Assembly: GCF_005234135.1 (NCBI RefSeq)
Contig: NZ_CP039964.1
Coordinates: forward strand, 930,001-994,000
DNA length: 64,000 nucleotides
Source: Pseudorhodobacter turbinis
Lineage (GTDB): Bacteria > Pseudomonadota > Alphaproteobacteria > Rhodobacterales > Rhodobacteraceae
Reading direction: 5' to 3'
Under the pieces are notes generated by a model. The model ran no database searches, was not told the DNA's origin, and saw only the letters and a program-made list of their open reading frames with translations. How positions within the stretch are numbered: the first letter of the stretch is position 1; every line of letters starts with the position of its first letter. The translations under genes were made by a program, and so were the position numbers. Positions 37,263-43,746 of the stretch are shown here, piece by piece.

Positions 37263-39050
37263 TTACTGACTGACTGCTGATACCTCATTCAGGGGGGCAT
37301 ATTCAATCTGTGGTCTTAGGCCCAACAAGGGCGCTGTGCGGCGGATCACCTCGGCGGCGACGGGCACGGCGGTCCAACCGGCGGTGCGACGCGGGCGGGT
37401 ACTGGAATTATCCGACGCCTCATCCAGCGTCACAACCAGCACATATTGCGGATCGGAGGCAGGGAACATGGCCGCAAAGGTATTGATGTTCTTACCCTTG
37501 TCATAGCCACCGCCACGTTTGACCTTATCGGCGGTGCCAGTTTTGCCAGCGACTTCATAGCCCTCTACCTCGCCAAAGCTGGCTGTGCCGCGGGTCACGA
37601 CCTGACGCAACATCAAGGCCGCCGCACGGGCATTCTCGGACGACAGAATACGCTTTCCTGCCGGAGGCTTGTCACGGCGCAACAAAGTGGGGGTCAACAA
37701 CACACCACCATTTGCAATTGCGGAATATGCGGAGGCAAGATGCATCGGGCTGGCCGACATGCCATGCCCGTAAGAGGCGGTGATCGTCACGATATCAGCC
37801 CAACGTTTGGGCAGAATCGGCGCCGCCCCCGTTGCCTCTGACAGCTCCAGCGGCACCGGATCGAACAGCCCCAAGGACTTGAAAAATTCCTGCTGCCGCT
37901 CTCCACCGATTCTAAGCGCCAGATTGGCCGTGCCCACGTTGGAGGATTTTACAATCACATCCGTCACCGACAACAACGGGCCATAATTCTTGCTTCCGTA
38001 CTCTCCGATCCGGTGCTTGCCCCAGCGCAAAGGCGCATCGGCATCAACCATCGTATGGGCATCAACCAACCCCAGTTCCATCGCCTGCGAGGTGGTGAAA
38101 ATCTTGAAGGTAGAGCCCAGCTCATACACCCCTTGCACGGCATGGTTGAACAAAGGGCTGTCTGCGGGATCGCCCTTTAGCAAGGGCGTGGGCCGGTCGT
38201 TGGGGTCAAAATCCGGCAAGGACACCATAGAGAGCACCTCACCGGTATGCACATCCATCAACACGCCCGCCGCCGCCTTGGCATTCATCATCCGCATGCC
38301 GGTCTCAAGCACCTCATGCATGGCGGTTTGCACTGTCATATCAATAGACAGCGCCAGCGGGGTTGCCGCCTGTGCCGGATCGCGCAACCGCGAATCCAGC
38401 GCGCGTTCCACACCGGCGATGCCGATCACCTCGGCGGAATGCACGCCCTCGACACCAAAGGACGCCCCCCCAAGGATATGCGAGGCCAGCTTGCCATTGG
38501 GATAGAGCCGCATATCGCGGGGGCCAAACAACAGACCCGGATCGCCGATGTCATGCACGGCCTGCATCTGCTCGGGACTCAACTTCTTGCGCAGCCACAA
38601 GAAAGAGCGGCCATCGGTAAAGCGGCGCTCCAGATCTTCGGCCTTCATATCGGGGAACAGGGCCGAAAGCTCCAACGCGACACGGGCCGGATCAATCATC
38701 TGCTTGGGATGGGCATAAAGCGCATGGGTGGAGAAATTCGTCGCCAGAATACGGCCGTTGCGGTCGGTAATATCGGCCCGCCTGCCGCTGATTTCTGCAC
38801 CTAATCCAGCCGAGCGCGGCTCCATCGGTTCGCTTGCGGCCAAAAGCCCCATGCGCGCACCAACCACCATAAAGGCCGCGAAAAACGCAAGGCCAAGCAC
38901 AAGCAAACGCCCCTCGGCGCGGTGCTGTGCCTTTGCGCGGGTGCTTTCTGCCCGCAGGCGGATATTCTCACGTTCGATATGATCGGGGTTTTCACCCTTT
39001 ACACGGGCAGACAGGATGCGCGCGAGGGGGCGCAGGGGCGTGCGGATCAT
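37263..39050 (-). CDS. ftsI: septal transpeptidase FtsI (PBP3)
   Basis: A 595-residue class B penicillin-binding protein with one N-terminal membrane helix (about residues 50-70). Active-site motifs are ELGSTFK (SxxK nucleophile Ser), SSN in VIVKSSNVGTA, and KTG in VAGKTGTADK. Cross-links peptidoglycan at the septum together with FtsW. Overlaps ftsL by 4 bp. Confidence 0.97.
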   Translation of the reverse strand: MIRTPLRPLARILSARVKGENPDHIERENIRLRAESTRAKAQHRAEGRLLVLGLAFFAAFMVVGARMGLLAASEPMEPRSAGLGAEISGRRADITDRNGRILATNFSTHALYAHPKQMIDPARVALELSALFPDMKAEDLERRFTDGRSFLWLRKKLSPEQMQAVHDIGDPGLLFGPRDMRLYPNGKLASHILGGASFGVEGVHSAEVIGIAGVERALDSRLRDPAQAATPLALSIDMTVQTAMHEVLETGMRMMNAKAAAGVLMDVHTGEVLSMVSLPDFDPNDRPTPLLKGDPADSPLFNHAVQGVYELGSTFKIFTTSQAMELGLVDAHTMVDADAPLRWGKHRIGEYGSKNYGPLLSVTDVIVKSSNVGTANLALRIGGERQQEFFKSLGLFDPVPLELSEATGAAPILPKRWADIVTITASYGHGMSASPMHLASAYSAIANGGVLLTPTLLRRDKPPAGKRILSSENARAAALMLRQVVTRGTASFGEVEGYEVAGKTGTADKVKRGGGYDKGKNINTFAAMFPASDPQYVLVVTLDEASDNSSTRPRRTAGWTAVPVAAEVIRRTAPLLGLRPQIEYAPLNEVSAVSQ

Positions 39051-39412
39051 GGCGTATCCTCCATCTGATCAGAAAGCGTGCCCATGGTATCCACCGGCAT
39101 TCCCAGCTCTGGCAGCATCAGCGGCGGAAGCGGATAGGCGACCTGCTCTACTCGGCCGAATTGCTCTGGCTCCATCGGCAAAAGGCCCAGACTGTCAAAG
39201 TTCAGCACCACAAGATCGCGCAACCGCGACGGGCGGTTGAGATAGGCCCATTCCGCGCGCTGCTGCGAGAGCGCCTCTCTCAGATAGGCGATCTCGCGGG
39301 TCAGGGCGGTCACATCTTTTTGCGCGCGCTGTGTGGCGTAGTTTTCACGGTATGCCCAAAAGGCAAGCGACATCAGAACCACGGCTGAGAGGATAAAAAG
39401 GAAGGGGCGCAT
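39047..39412 (-). CDS. ftsL: cell division protein FtsL
   Basis: A 121-residue bitopic protein: N-terminal membrane helix ('PFLFILSAVVLMSLAFWAY') followed by a short coiled-coil ('RAQKDVTALTREIAYLREALSQQ') and a Pro-rich tail. Sequence conservation of FtsL is low, so the call leans on its place between rsmH and ftsI, with a 4-bp overlap with ftsI and a 1-bp overlap with rsmH. Confidence 0.9.
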   Translation of the reverse strand: MRPFLFILSAVVLMSLAFWAYRENYATQRAQKDVTALTREIAYLREALSQQRAEWAYLNRPSRLRDLVVLNFDSLGLLPMEPEQFGRVEQVAYPLPPLMLPELGMPVDTMGTLSDQMEDTP

Positions 39413-40446
39413 CAGCGATGTCCTTTCGGCGGCCTGGCTTTTGAGGATCTTTTGGTGCCGGAGGAGGCGGGCAGCATCGGTACGCCAAGGGCAGCCGGAT
39501 CGACCGCCGCTGCGGGGGCCTCGGTACGCTTGCCCACGCGCAGCTTGGAGGACCGCGCCCGTGGGTTTGCCGCGATCTCATCGGCATCGGGGGCCACGGC
39601 GCCCTTGGTCACAAGGGTAAAGCGCGGGGTCGCCTCATCGCGTTCGGGGGCATAGCGGTTGGTCTGGGCATCCTTGCCCGCACGGTTCTGGAAAAACCGT
39701 TTGACGATACGGTCCTCAAGGCTGTGGAAGGTGACAACGGCCAACATACCACCGGGTTTAAGCGCGCGTTCAGCGGCCATAAGCCCTTCGATCAGCTCGT
39801 TAAATTCGGTGTTCACGGCAATGCGGATCGCCTGAAAGCTGCGCGTGGCAGGGTGCGACTGGCCGGGCTTGGGGCGTGGCAAACAGCCCGCCACGATGGA
39901 GGCCAGCTTCAATGTCGTGGTGATCGGTTGCGCCTCACGGGCTGCAACAATCGCACGCGCAATCCGGCGCGAGGCGCGCTCTTCGCCGTAGTGGTACAAG
40001 ATATCGGCAAGCCGTGCCTCAGGGGCGCTATTGACCAGATCGGCCGCACTTTCGCCGTCTTGCGCCATGCGCATATCCAAAGGGCCGTCCTTGGCAAAAG
40101 AGAACCCGCGCGCGGCTTGGTCCAATTGCATGGATGACACACCAAGATCCAACACGATACCGTCCAGCAAATCATCCGAATAGCTATCAAGTTGGGAAAA
40201 CGTGCCTGCCACCAACCGCAGCCTGTCACCGTATTCAGGAGCCCAAGCGGCAGCCATCTCTAGCGCCAGCGGATCACGGTCCACGCCAATCACACAATCG
40301 GCACCCGCCGCAAGCAAGGCCCGCGTATATCCGCCAGCGCCAAATGTACCGTCAAGCCAATGGCCCGAAACCGGGCCAACCGCATCAACTAACGGGCCGA
40401 TAAGAACCGGAATATGCGGGCGACCGGTGGGATCGCTGGGTTCCAA
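39412..40446 (-). CDS. rsmH: 16S rRNA m4C1402 methyltransferase RsmH (MraW)
   Basis: A 344-residue SAM-dependent enzyme modifying C1402 in the ribosomal P site. The family opening '[13 protein letters not shown]', SAM motif '[16 protein letters not shown]' and '[15 protein letters not shown]' near the C-terminus are present. The tail is basic. Follows mraZ by 3 bp. Confidence 0.97.
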   Translation of the reverse strand: MEPSDPTGRPHIPVLIGPLVDAVGPVSGHWLDGTFGAGGYTRALLAAGADCVIGVDRDPLALEMAAAWAPEYGDRLRLVAGTFSQLDSYSDDLLDGIVLDLGVSSMQLDQAARGFSFAKDGPLDMRMAQDGESAADLVNSAPEARLADILYHYGEERASRRIARAIVAAREAQPITTTLKLASIVAGCLPRPKPGQSHPATRSFQAIRIAVNTEFNELIEGLMAAERALKPGGMLAVVTFHSLEDRIVKRFFQNRAGKDAQTNRYAPERDEATPRFTLVTKGAVAPDADEIAANPRARSSKLRVGKRTEAPAAAVDPAALGVPMLPASSGTKRSSKARPPKGHR

Positions 40447-40449
40447 GGC

Positions 40450-40959
40450 CTATTCCCCCTGATCAGTGCCGCTGAGCAGCGACAACACGTCCACACCTTC
40501 AGGAAGCTCATCCTCTTCGTCATCAAGGCTGCCGTTTACGGCGTCATAAGTATCGCGTTTCCAGATTTTGAAGCGGTCCAGCGCACCGGCAAAAGCGGTC
40601 TCGCCACCGTCATCGAATGCGATCTTGTCGCGCACCTTTTGCGGCAACACGATCCGGCCGTTTTCATCAATTTCCACGGTGAGAGAGCGGGTGATCAGAT
40701 CACGCTCTGCGATCTCGCGCTGTTTGGACCCGATCGGCAGCTTGCGCACGCGTGCGGCCAAAAGATCGGCGTCGCGCACGGTATAACATTCAACGAACTG
40801 GCGTGATTTGCCACCATAGACGATCACAATGCGGGTGCGGGGGTAATCGGCGCTTGGCGGGTCACCTGCATCGAGGACACGGCGAAAGGCCGCAGGGATG
40901 GATACCCGCGCCTTGCTATCTACCTTTTGGTAGTATTCGCCTCTGAAGTCTTCCGACAC
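40450..40959 (-). CDS. mraZ: transcriptional regulator MraZ
   Basis: A 169-residue protein with two SpoVT/AbrB-like halves: 'YYQKVDSKARVSIPAAFRRVL' and 'TVEIDENGRIVLPQKVRDKI'. MraZ forms rings of 8-12 subunits and represses its own dcw operon by binding TGGG repeats spaced 10 bp apart. First gene of the cluster; the TGGGA arrays upstream fit this role. The C-terminal acidic tail is longer than in E. coli MraZ (152 aa). Confidence 0.95.
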   Translation of the reverse strand: MSEDFRGEYYQKVDSKARVSIPAAFRRVLDAGDPPSADYPRTRIVIVYGGKSRQFVECYTVRDADLLAARVRKLPIGSKQREIAERDLITRSLTVEIDENGRIVLPQKVRDKIAFDDGGETAFAGALDRFKIWKRDTYDAVNGSLDDEEDELPEGVDVLSLLSGTDQGE

Positions 40960-41247
40960 GGTTTGTTCGTCCCTTGCACCCTCACCCCAGTAATTGCCCC
41001 TTAAAACGGGAAACGGCGGATTGAGCTGCTGCCACTGCCCAATCCGCCGCCCTGTCCCGCTTGCGGGTTAACCGACTGCGCGCGCCACCTGGGGGGATGT
41101 CTGCTCGCTCGCGCGCCGGATTAGTTTTTCGTCGGAAGCAAAAAAGCGGTTGCCTGTATGAGCCTGCTATTTCTTGCCTTTTCGGGGTCTTTTTGATCGC
41201 CCCTATTTATTTTGCCCGTTCCTTGCTTCCGTGAACAATGATTGCCA

Positions 41248-41282
41248 TGGGATTTCATGGGACGCAATGGAAAATTTTGGGC
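41248..41282 (+). promoter_or_regulatory. TGGGN box array 1 (candidate MraZ operator)
   Basis: Four boxes exactly 10 bp apart: TGGGA (41248), TGGGA (41258), TGGAA (41268), TGGGC (41278), with 5-bp spacers. This is the arrangement MraZ binds in E. coli. It lies 290 bp upstream of mraZ, on the strand opposite to mraZ. Confidence 0.65.
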
Positions 41283-41418
41283 AGAGCAGAGCACATCTTG
41301 TTTCAGCAAGGACCCAAAAACAGCATTTGGTACGGAAATAACACCAATTCTAGCTACCTGTACCGCAAAGCCACGGCAAGCACACAACATATGGGGGCCG
41401 TCAATCGGGACAACTATT

Positions 41419-41433
41419 TCCCAAAAAATCCCA
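41419..41433 (-). promoter_or_regulatory. TGGGN box pair 2 (candidate MraZ operator)
   Basis: On the minus strand, TGGGA at 41433-41429 and again at 41423-41419, separated by five T residues, giving exact 10-bp phase. Same orientation as mraZ transcription, about 460 bp upstream. Confidence 0.55.
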
Positions 41434-41563
41434 ATTTTTTCTGAAGTGTTCCCGGAAACCCGCAGTTTTCAAACAAGACAGGCCACTCTTTGCGGGAGAT
41501 CAGCCCAAAATTTGCCCGTGCAAAGCGAATTTGATTCGGGGAGTGGGATGGAAAAGACGGAAA

Positions 41564-41610
41564 TCCCAAACCATCCCATCCCAAAATGCCGTCCGTCCCA
41601 CAAAATCCCA
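41564..41610 (-). promoter_or_regulatory. TGGGN box array 3 (candidate MraZ operator)
   Basis: Minus-strand TGGGA boxes begin at 41610 and 41600 (10 bp apart), then at 41583, 41578 and 41568; the last two are again 10 bp apart, and a TGGTT lies between them. A further TGGGA-TGGAA lies on the plus strand at 41544-41553. The cluster is 600-650 bp upstream of mraZ and may also affect mrp. Confidence 0.55.
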
Positions 41611-41681
41611 AGACCTGACAACAAGGGGCCGCGCAGAGCTATTCCCGCACGGCCCCTTGCCGGATCTCCTAATGGTGGGTG

Positions 41682-42749
41682 TCAGGCCATACCGCCTGCG
41701 ATCAACCGCGCGGCCAATGCGGCATAGGCCTGGGCTGCCGGACCATCCCCCAAGGCTATCGGCGCACCGGCATCACCCGCCAAGCGGGTATCAAGCTCCA
41801 GTGGCAACTCACCCAGGAAAGGCACGCCGATCTTGGCGGCCTCTGCCGCCACGCCGCCATGACCAAAGAGATGCGCCTCATGCCCGCAATTGGGGCAGAC
41901 ATAGGTGGACATATTCTCAATCAACCCCAGCACCGGCGTTTTCAGTTTGCCGAACATATCAAGCGCGCGGCGCGCATCCAGCATCGCCACATCCTGCGGG
42001 GTAGAGACGACAATCGCCCCCGTCAGCTTGGTGCGCTGACAAAGCGTCAGTTGAATGTCCCCCGTCCCCGGCGGCAGATCCACAATCAGAATGTCCAGCT
42101 TGCCCCATTCCACCTGTGTGAGCAGCTGTTGCAACGCCCCCATGATCATCGGGCCGCGCCAGACAACGGCCTCATCCTCTTTCAGCATCAAGCCGATCGA
42201 CATAACGGTCACCCCATGCGCCTGAAGCGGGATGATGGTCTTGCCGTCCGGCGAGGCGGGGCGCTTGGAGACCCCCATCATCCGAGGCTGCGACGGGCCG
42301 TATATATCGGCATCCAGCAACCCCACACGGCGGCCCTGTTTGGCCAATGCCACCGCAAGATTGGACGACACGGTGGATTTACCCACCCCGCCCTTGCCTG
42401 AACCGACAACGACAATCCGGTCAATCCCGCTGATCGGCGCGGGGCCGCCCTGTTGCGGTGTGGGATGCTGCCCGATTTTCAAGCTGGGCGCCTTGGCCGC
42501 AGGGCCATGGGCCGTTGTCACCGCCTGCACCGCCTCAACACCAGCCAAGGCGCGCACGGCGGCCTCGGCCGTGGCCTGCACCGGGGCGAGCGCGCGGGCC
42601 TCTTCAGGCGTTGGTGCCTCAATCACAAAGCGGACTGTGCCCGCCTCTACCGTCAGCGCCCTGATCAAATCCCGCGAGACCAACGTCCCGCCACCGGGCA
42701 AGGCAACACTGTCCAGCGCCGCCATTACCGTCTCTTTATCCAAAGCCAT
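41682..42749 (-). CDS. mrp: Mrp/ApbC/NBP35-type Fe-S cluster carrier ATPase
   Basis: A 355-residue protein from start MALDKETVMAALD, chosen for GGAG 8 bp upstream. The N-terminal part is a MIP18-like (DUF59) domain, followed by a P-loop NTPase with the deviant Walker A 'VGSGKGGVGKSTVSSN' and the Cys pair 'YVCPNCGHEAHLFG' that bridges an Fe-S cluster between subunits. It delivers Fe-S clusters to apoproteins. Monocistronic, upstream of the dcw regulatory region. Confidence 0.95.
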   Translation of the reverse strand: MALDKETVMAALDSVALPGGGTLVSRDLIRALTVEAGTVRFVIEAPTPEEARALAPVQATAEAAVRALAGVEAVQAVTTAHGPAAKAPSLKIGQHPTPQQGGPAPISGIDRIVVVGSGKGGVGKSTVSSNLAVALAKQGRRVGLLDADIYGPSQPRMMGVSKRPASPDGKTIIPLQAHGVTVMSIGLMLKEDEAVVWRGPMIMGALQQLLTQVEWGKLDILIVDLPPGTGDIQLTLCQRTKLTGAIVVSTPQDVAMLDARRALDMFGKLKTPVLGLIENMSTYVCPNCGHEAHLFGHGGVAAEAAKIGVPFLGELPLELDTRLAGDAGAPIALGDGPAAQAYAALAARLIAGGMA

Positions 42750-42922
42750 GCTATCCACTCCGACTGTTCGGACTGCAGAATGTCAGTTTACAGACGGAGG
42801 GCAAGGGCCACAGGGCCATTTGACCGGAAATCAGGAAGGGTATCTTATTACCCTTTGTTTACCTTAGGTTAATTAATCACCCCGCCATTCGTTGAACGCA
42901 TAGCTGCAATGCAGCAATGGCC

Positions 42923-42951
42923 GTTGTGCAATCGCAGCATATGCCCCATCT
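42923..42951 (+). promoter_or_regulatory. RpoH-type promoter for the DUF1127-ccsR locus
   Basis: A -35-like GTTGTG at 42923 and a -10-like CCATCT at 42946 (within GCCCCATCT) are separated by 17 bp, matching the alphaproteobacterial heat-shock sigma pattern (CTTGAA, 17 bp, CCATNT). A start about 7 bp downstream gives a leader of roughly 45 nt. The orthologous R. sphaeroides locus is RpoHI/HII dependent. rpoH itself lies in this window. Confidence 0.65.
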
Positions 42952-43005
42952 TACTAACAACAGCGCGACAAGATGCGCTTTGAATGAAAAGAAGCGAGAC
43001 TTAAA

Positions 43006-43221
43006 ATGGCTTTTACAAGCACAACATCCGTCGGCAGCCTAGGCCTCATGGACCGCATCGCAAACGTTGTGAAGTCCACCAAAGAAGCCTTGCATCGCCG
43101 CCGCGTCTATAACCAGACCGTATCGGAACTGCGCGGCCTGTCGACGCGTGAACTGAATGATCTGGGCATTGCCCGCGGCATGATCACCCGTATCGCCCTT
43201 GAAGCGGCCTACGGGAAGTAA
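43006..43221 (+). CDS. ccaF1: DUF1127 RNA-binding protein, CcaF1 type
   Basis: A 71-residue protein with a C-terminal DUF1127 domain ('ELRGLSTRELNDLGIARGMI'), an Arg-rich middle (HRRRVYNQ) and a basic helical N-terminus. In R. sphaeroides the 71-residue DUF1127 protein CcaF1 is an RNA-binding factor transcribed together with the CcsR RNAs and aids their maturation. The four CcsR-like units begin 13 bp after this stop codon, so orthology is well supported by context. Confidence 0.88.
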   Translation: MAFTSTTSVGSLGLMDRIANVVKSTKEALHRRRVYNQTVSELRGLSTRELNDLGIARGMITRIALEAAYGK

Positions 43222-43234
43222 CATCTGAATTCAT

Positions 43235-43303
43235 ACAAGAGCCTTTCTCCTCCCTCAGGCTCTTGTGTGACAGCGGCGACACTCCTCCTCCCTTGTGTCG
43301 CCG
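43235..43303 (+). ncRNA. ccsR1: CcsR (Cuckoo) sRNA unit 1
   Basis: Two adjacent hairpins, 7 bp apart, with pyrimidine loops. Hairpin 1 has 10-bp arms ACAAGAGCCT/AGGCTCTTGT and loop TTCTCCTCCCTC (one change from the motif). Hairpin 2 has 9-bp arms CGGCGACAC/GTGTCGCCG and loop with CCTCCTCCC at 43284-43292. This is the paired-hairpin layout of Cuckoo RNAs. Confidence 0.88.
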
Positions 43304-43339
43304 ACCTTATACGAAAACTTCGGTTTTCATGAATACCAA

Positions 43340-43409
43340 CCGGTTCCTCCTCCTCCCTGAGCCGGATGGGATATGCAGCGGCCCCTATCCTCCTCCCGGG
43401 GGTCGCTGC
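43340..43409 (+). ncRNA. ccsR2: CcsR (Cuckoo) sRNA unit 2
   Basis: Hairpin 3: arms CCGGTTC/GAGCCGG (one G-U pair) with CCTCCTCCC at 43349-43357. Hairpin 4: arms GCAGCGGCCCC pairing with GGGGTCGCTGC-type sequence and CCTCCTCCC at 43389-43397. They are 9 bp apart. A UUCG-capped hairpin (GAAAAC/GTTTTC at 43313-43328) separates this unit from unit 1. Confidence 0.88.
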
Positions 43410-43456
43410 GCAAAGTTTCAGGGTGCAGGTCTTCGTGATCTCCCCAAAGCAGATGC

Positions 43457-43525
43457 CCGGCCTCTCCTCCTCCCTGGCCGGTCGTAAACGTGGCGGTCCC
43501 TATCCTCCTCCCGGGGGCCGCTACG
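43457..43525 (+). ncRNA. ccsR3: CcsR (Cuckoo) sRNA unit 3
   Basis: Hairpin 5: arms CCGGCC/GGCCGG with CCTCCTCCC at 43466-43474. Hairpin 6: long arms from CGTGGCGGTCCC to GGGGGCCGCTACG (G-U pairs included) with CCTCCTCCC at 43504-43512. Spacing 7 bp. Hairpin 6 is similar in sequence to hairpin 4, suggesting unit duplication. Confidence 0.88.
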
Positions 43526-43562
43526 AAACCTTTGGGTCGTGCTTTGCACAACCCTACTGCCA

Positions 43563-43639
43563 TTGTCCGTCCCTTCCTCCTCCCTTGAGGGTACGGACAA
43601 GATGGAACGGCGGCGCGCTCCTCCTCCCTGCGCGCCGCC
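43563..43639 (+). ncRNA. ccsR4: CcsR (Cuckoo) sRNA unit 4
   Basis: Hairpin 7: arms TTGTCCGT/ACGGACAA continued by CCCT/AGGG past one bulge, with CCTCCTCCC at 43576-43584. Hairpin 8: 10-bp arms GGCGGCGCGC/GCGCGCCGCC with CCTCCTCCC at 43620-43628. Spacing 8 bp. Last unit before the downstream hairpin. Confidence 0.88.
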
Positions 43640-43681
43640 TGTTTCCCCCTCCCCGATTTTCATATTTGCTTTGCACAGCAC

Positions 43682-43725
43682 TTTTGCGCCGGTGAACCCT
43701 GTTCACAGACGCAAAATGCAATTTT
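43682..43725. terminator. hairpin between ccsR4 and uvrD, likely bidirectional terminator
   Basis: TTTTGCG (43682) pairs with CGCAAAA (to 43716), with an inner stem GTGAAC/GTTCAC and a 3-nt loop. The A and T runs on both sides would let it end the ccaF1-ccsR transcript (rightward) and the uvrD transcript (leftward). Confidence 0.6.
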
Positions 43726-43746
43726 GGTTTTGAAGTACCTTACAGC

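Larger units (their letters stand above)
40960..41681. other. dcw upstream regulatory region, gene-free
   Basis: About 720 bp between mraZ and mrp with no credible gene: the frames present lack ribosome sites, family resemblance and codon bias, and the base composition is lower in GC than the neighbours. It contains three clusters of TGGGA pentamers in 10-bp phase (listed separately) and must carry the dcw promoter(s). Confidence 0.7.

Noticed and set aside
41242..41727. 161-codon frame in the mraZ-mrp gap
   Set aside because: No ribosome site, no domain, and it runs into the mrp gene on the other strand; the stretch is better explained as a regulatory region with phased TGGGA boxes.
43240..43660. 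Short frames and a possible tandem repeat or CRISPR-like array after the DUF1127 gene
   Set aside because: The recurring CCTCCTCCC is a loop motif within unequal hairpins, not an identical repeat with unique spacers; the structure fits the CcsR RNA family instead.
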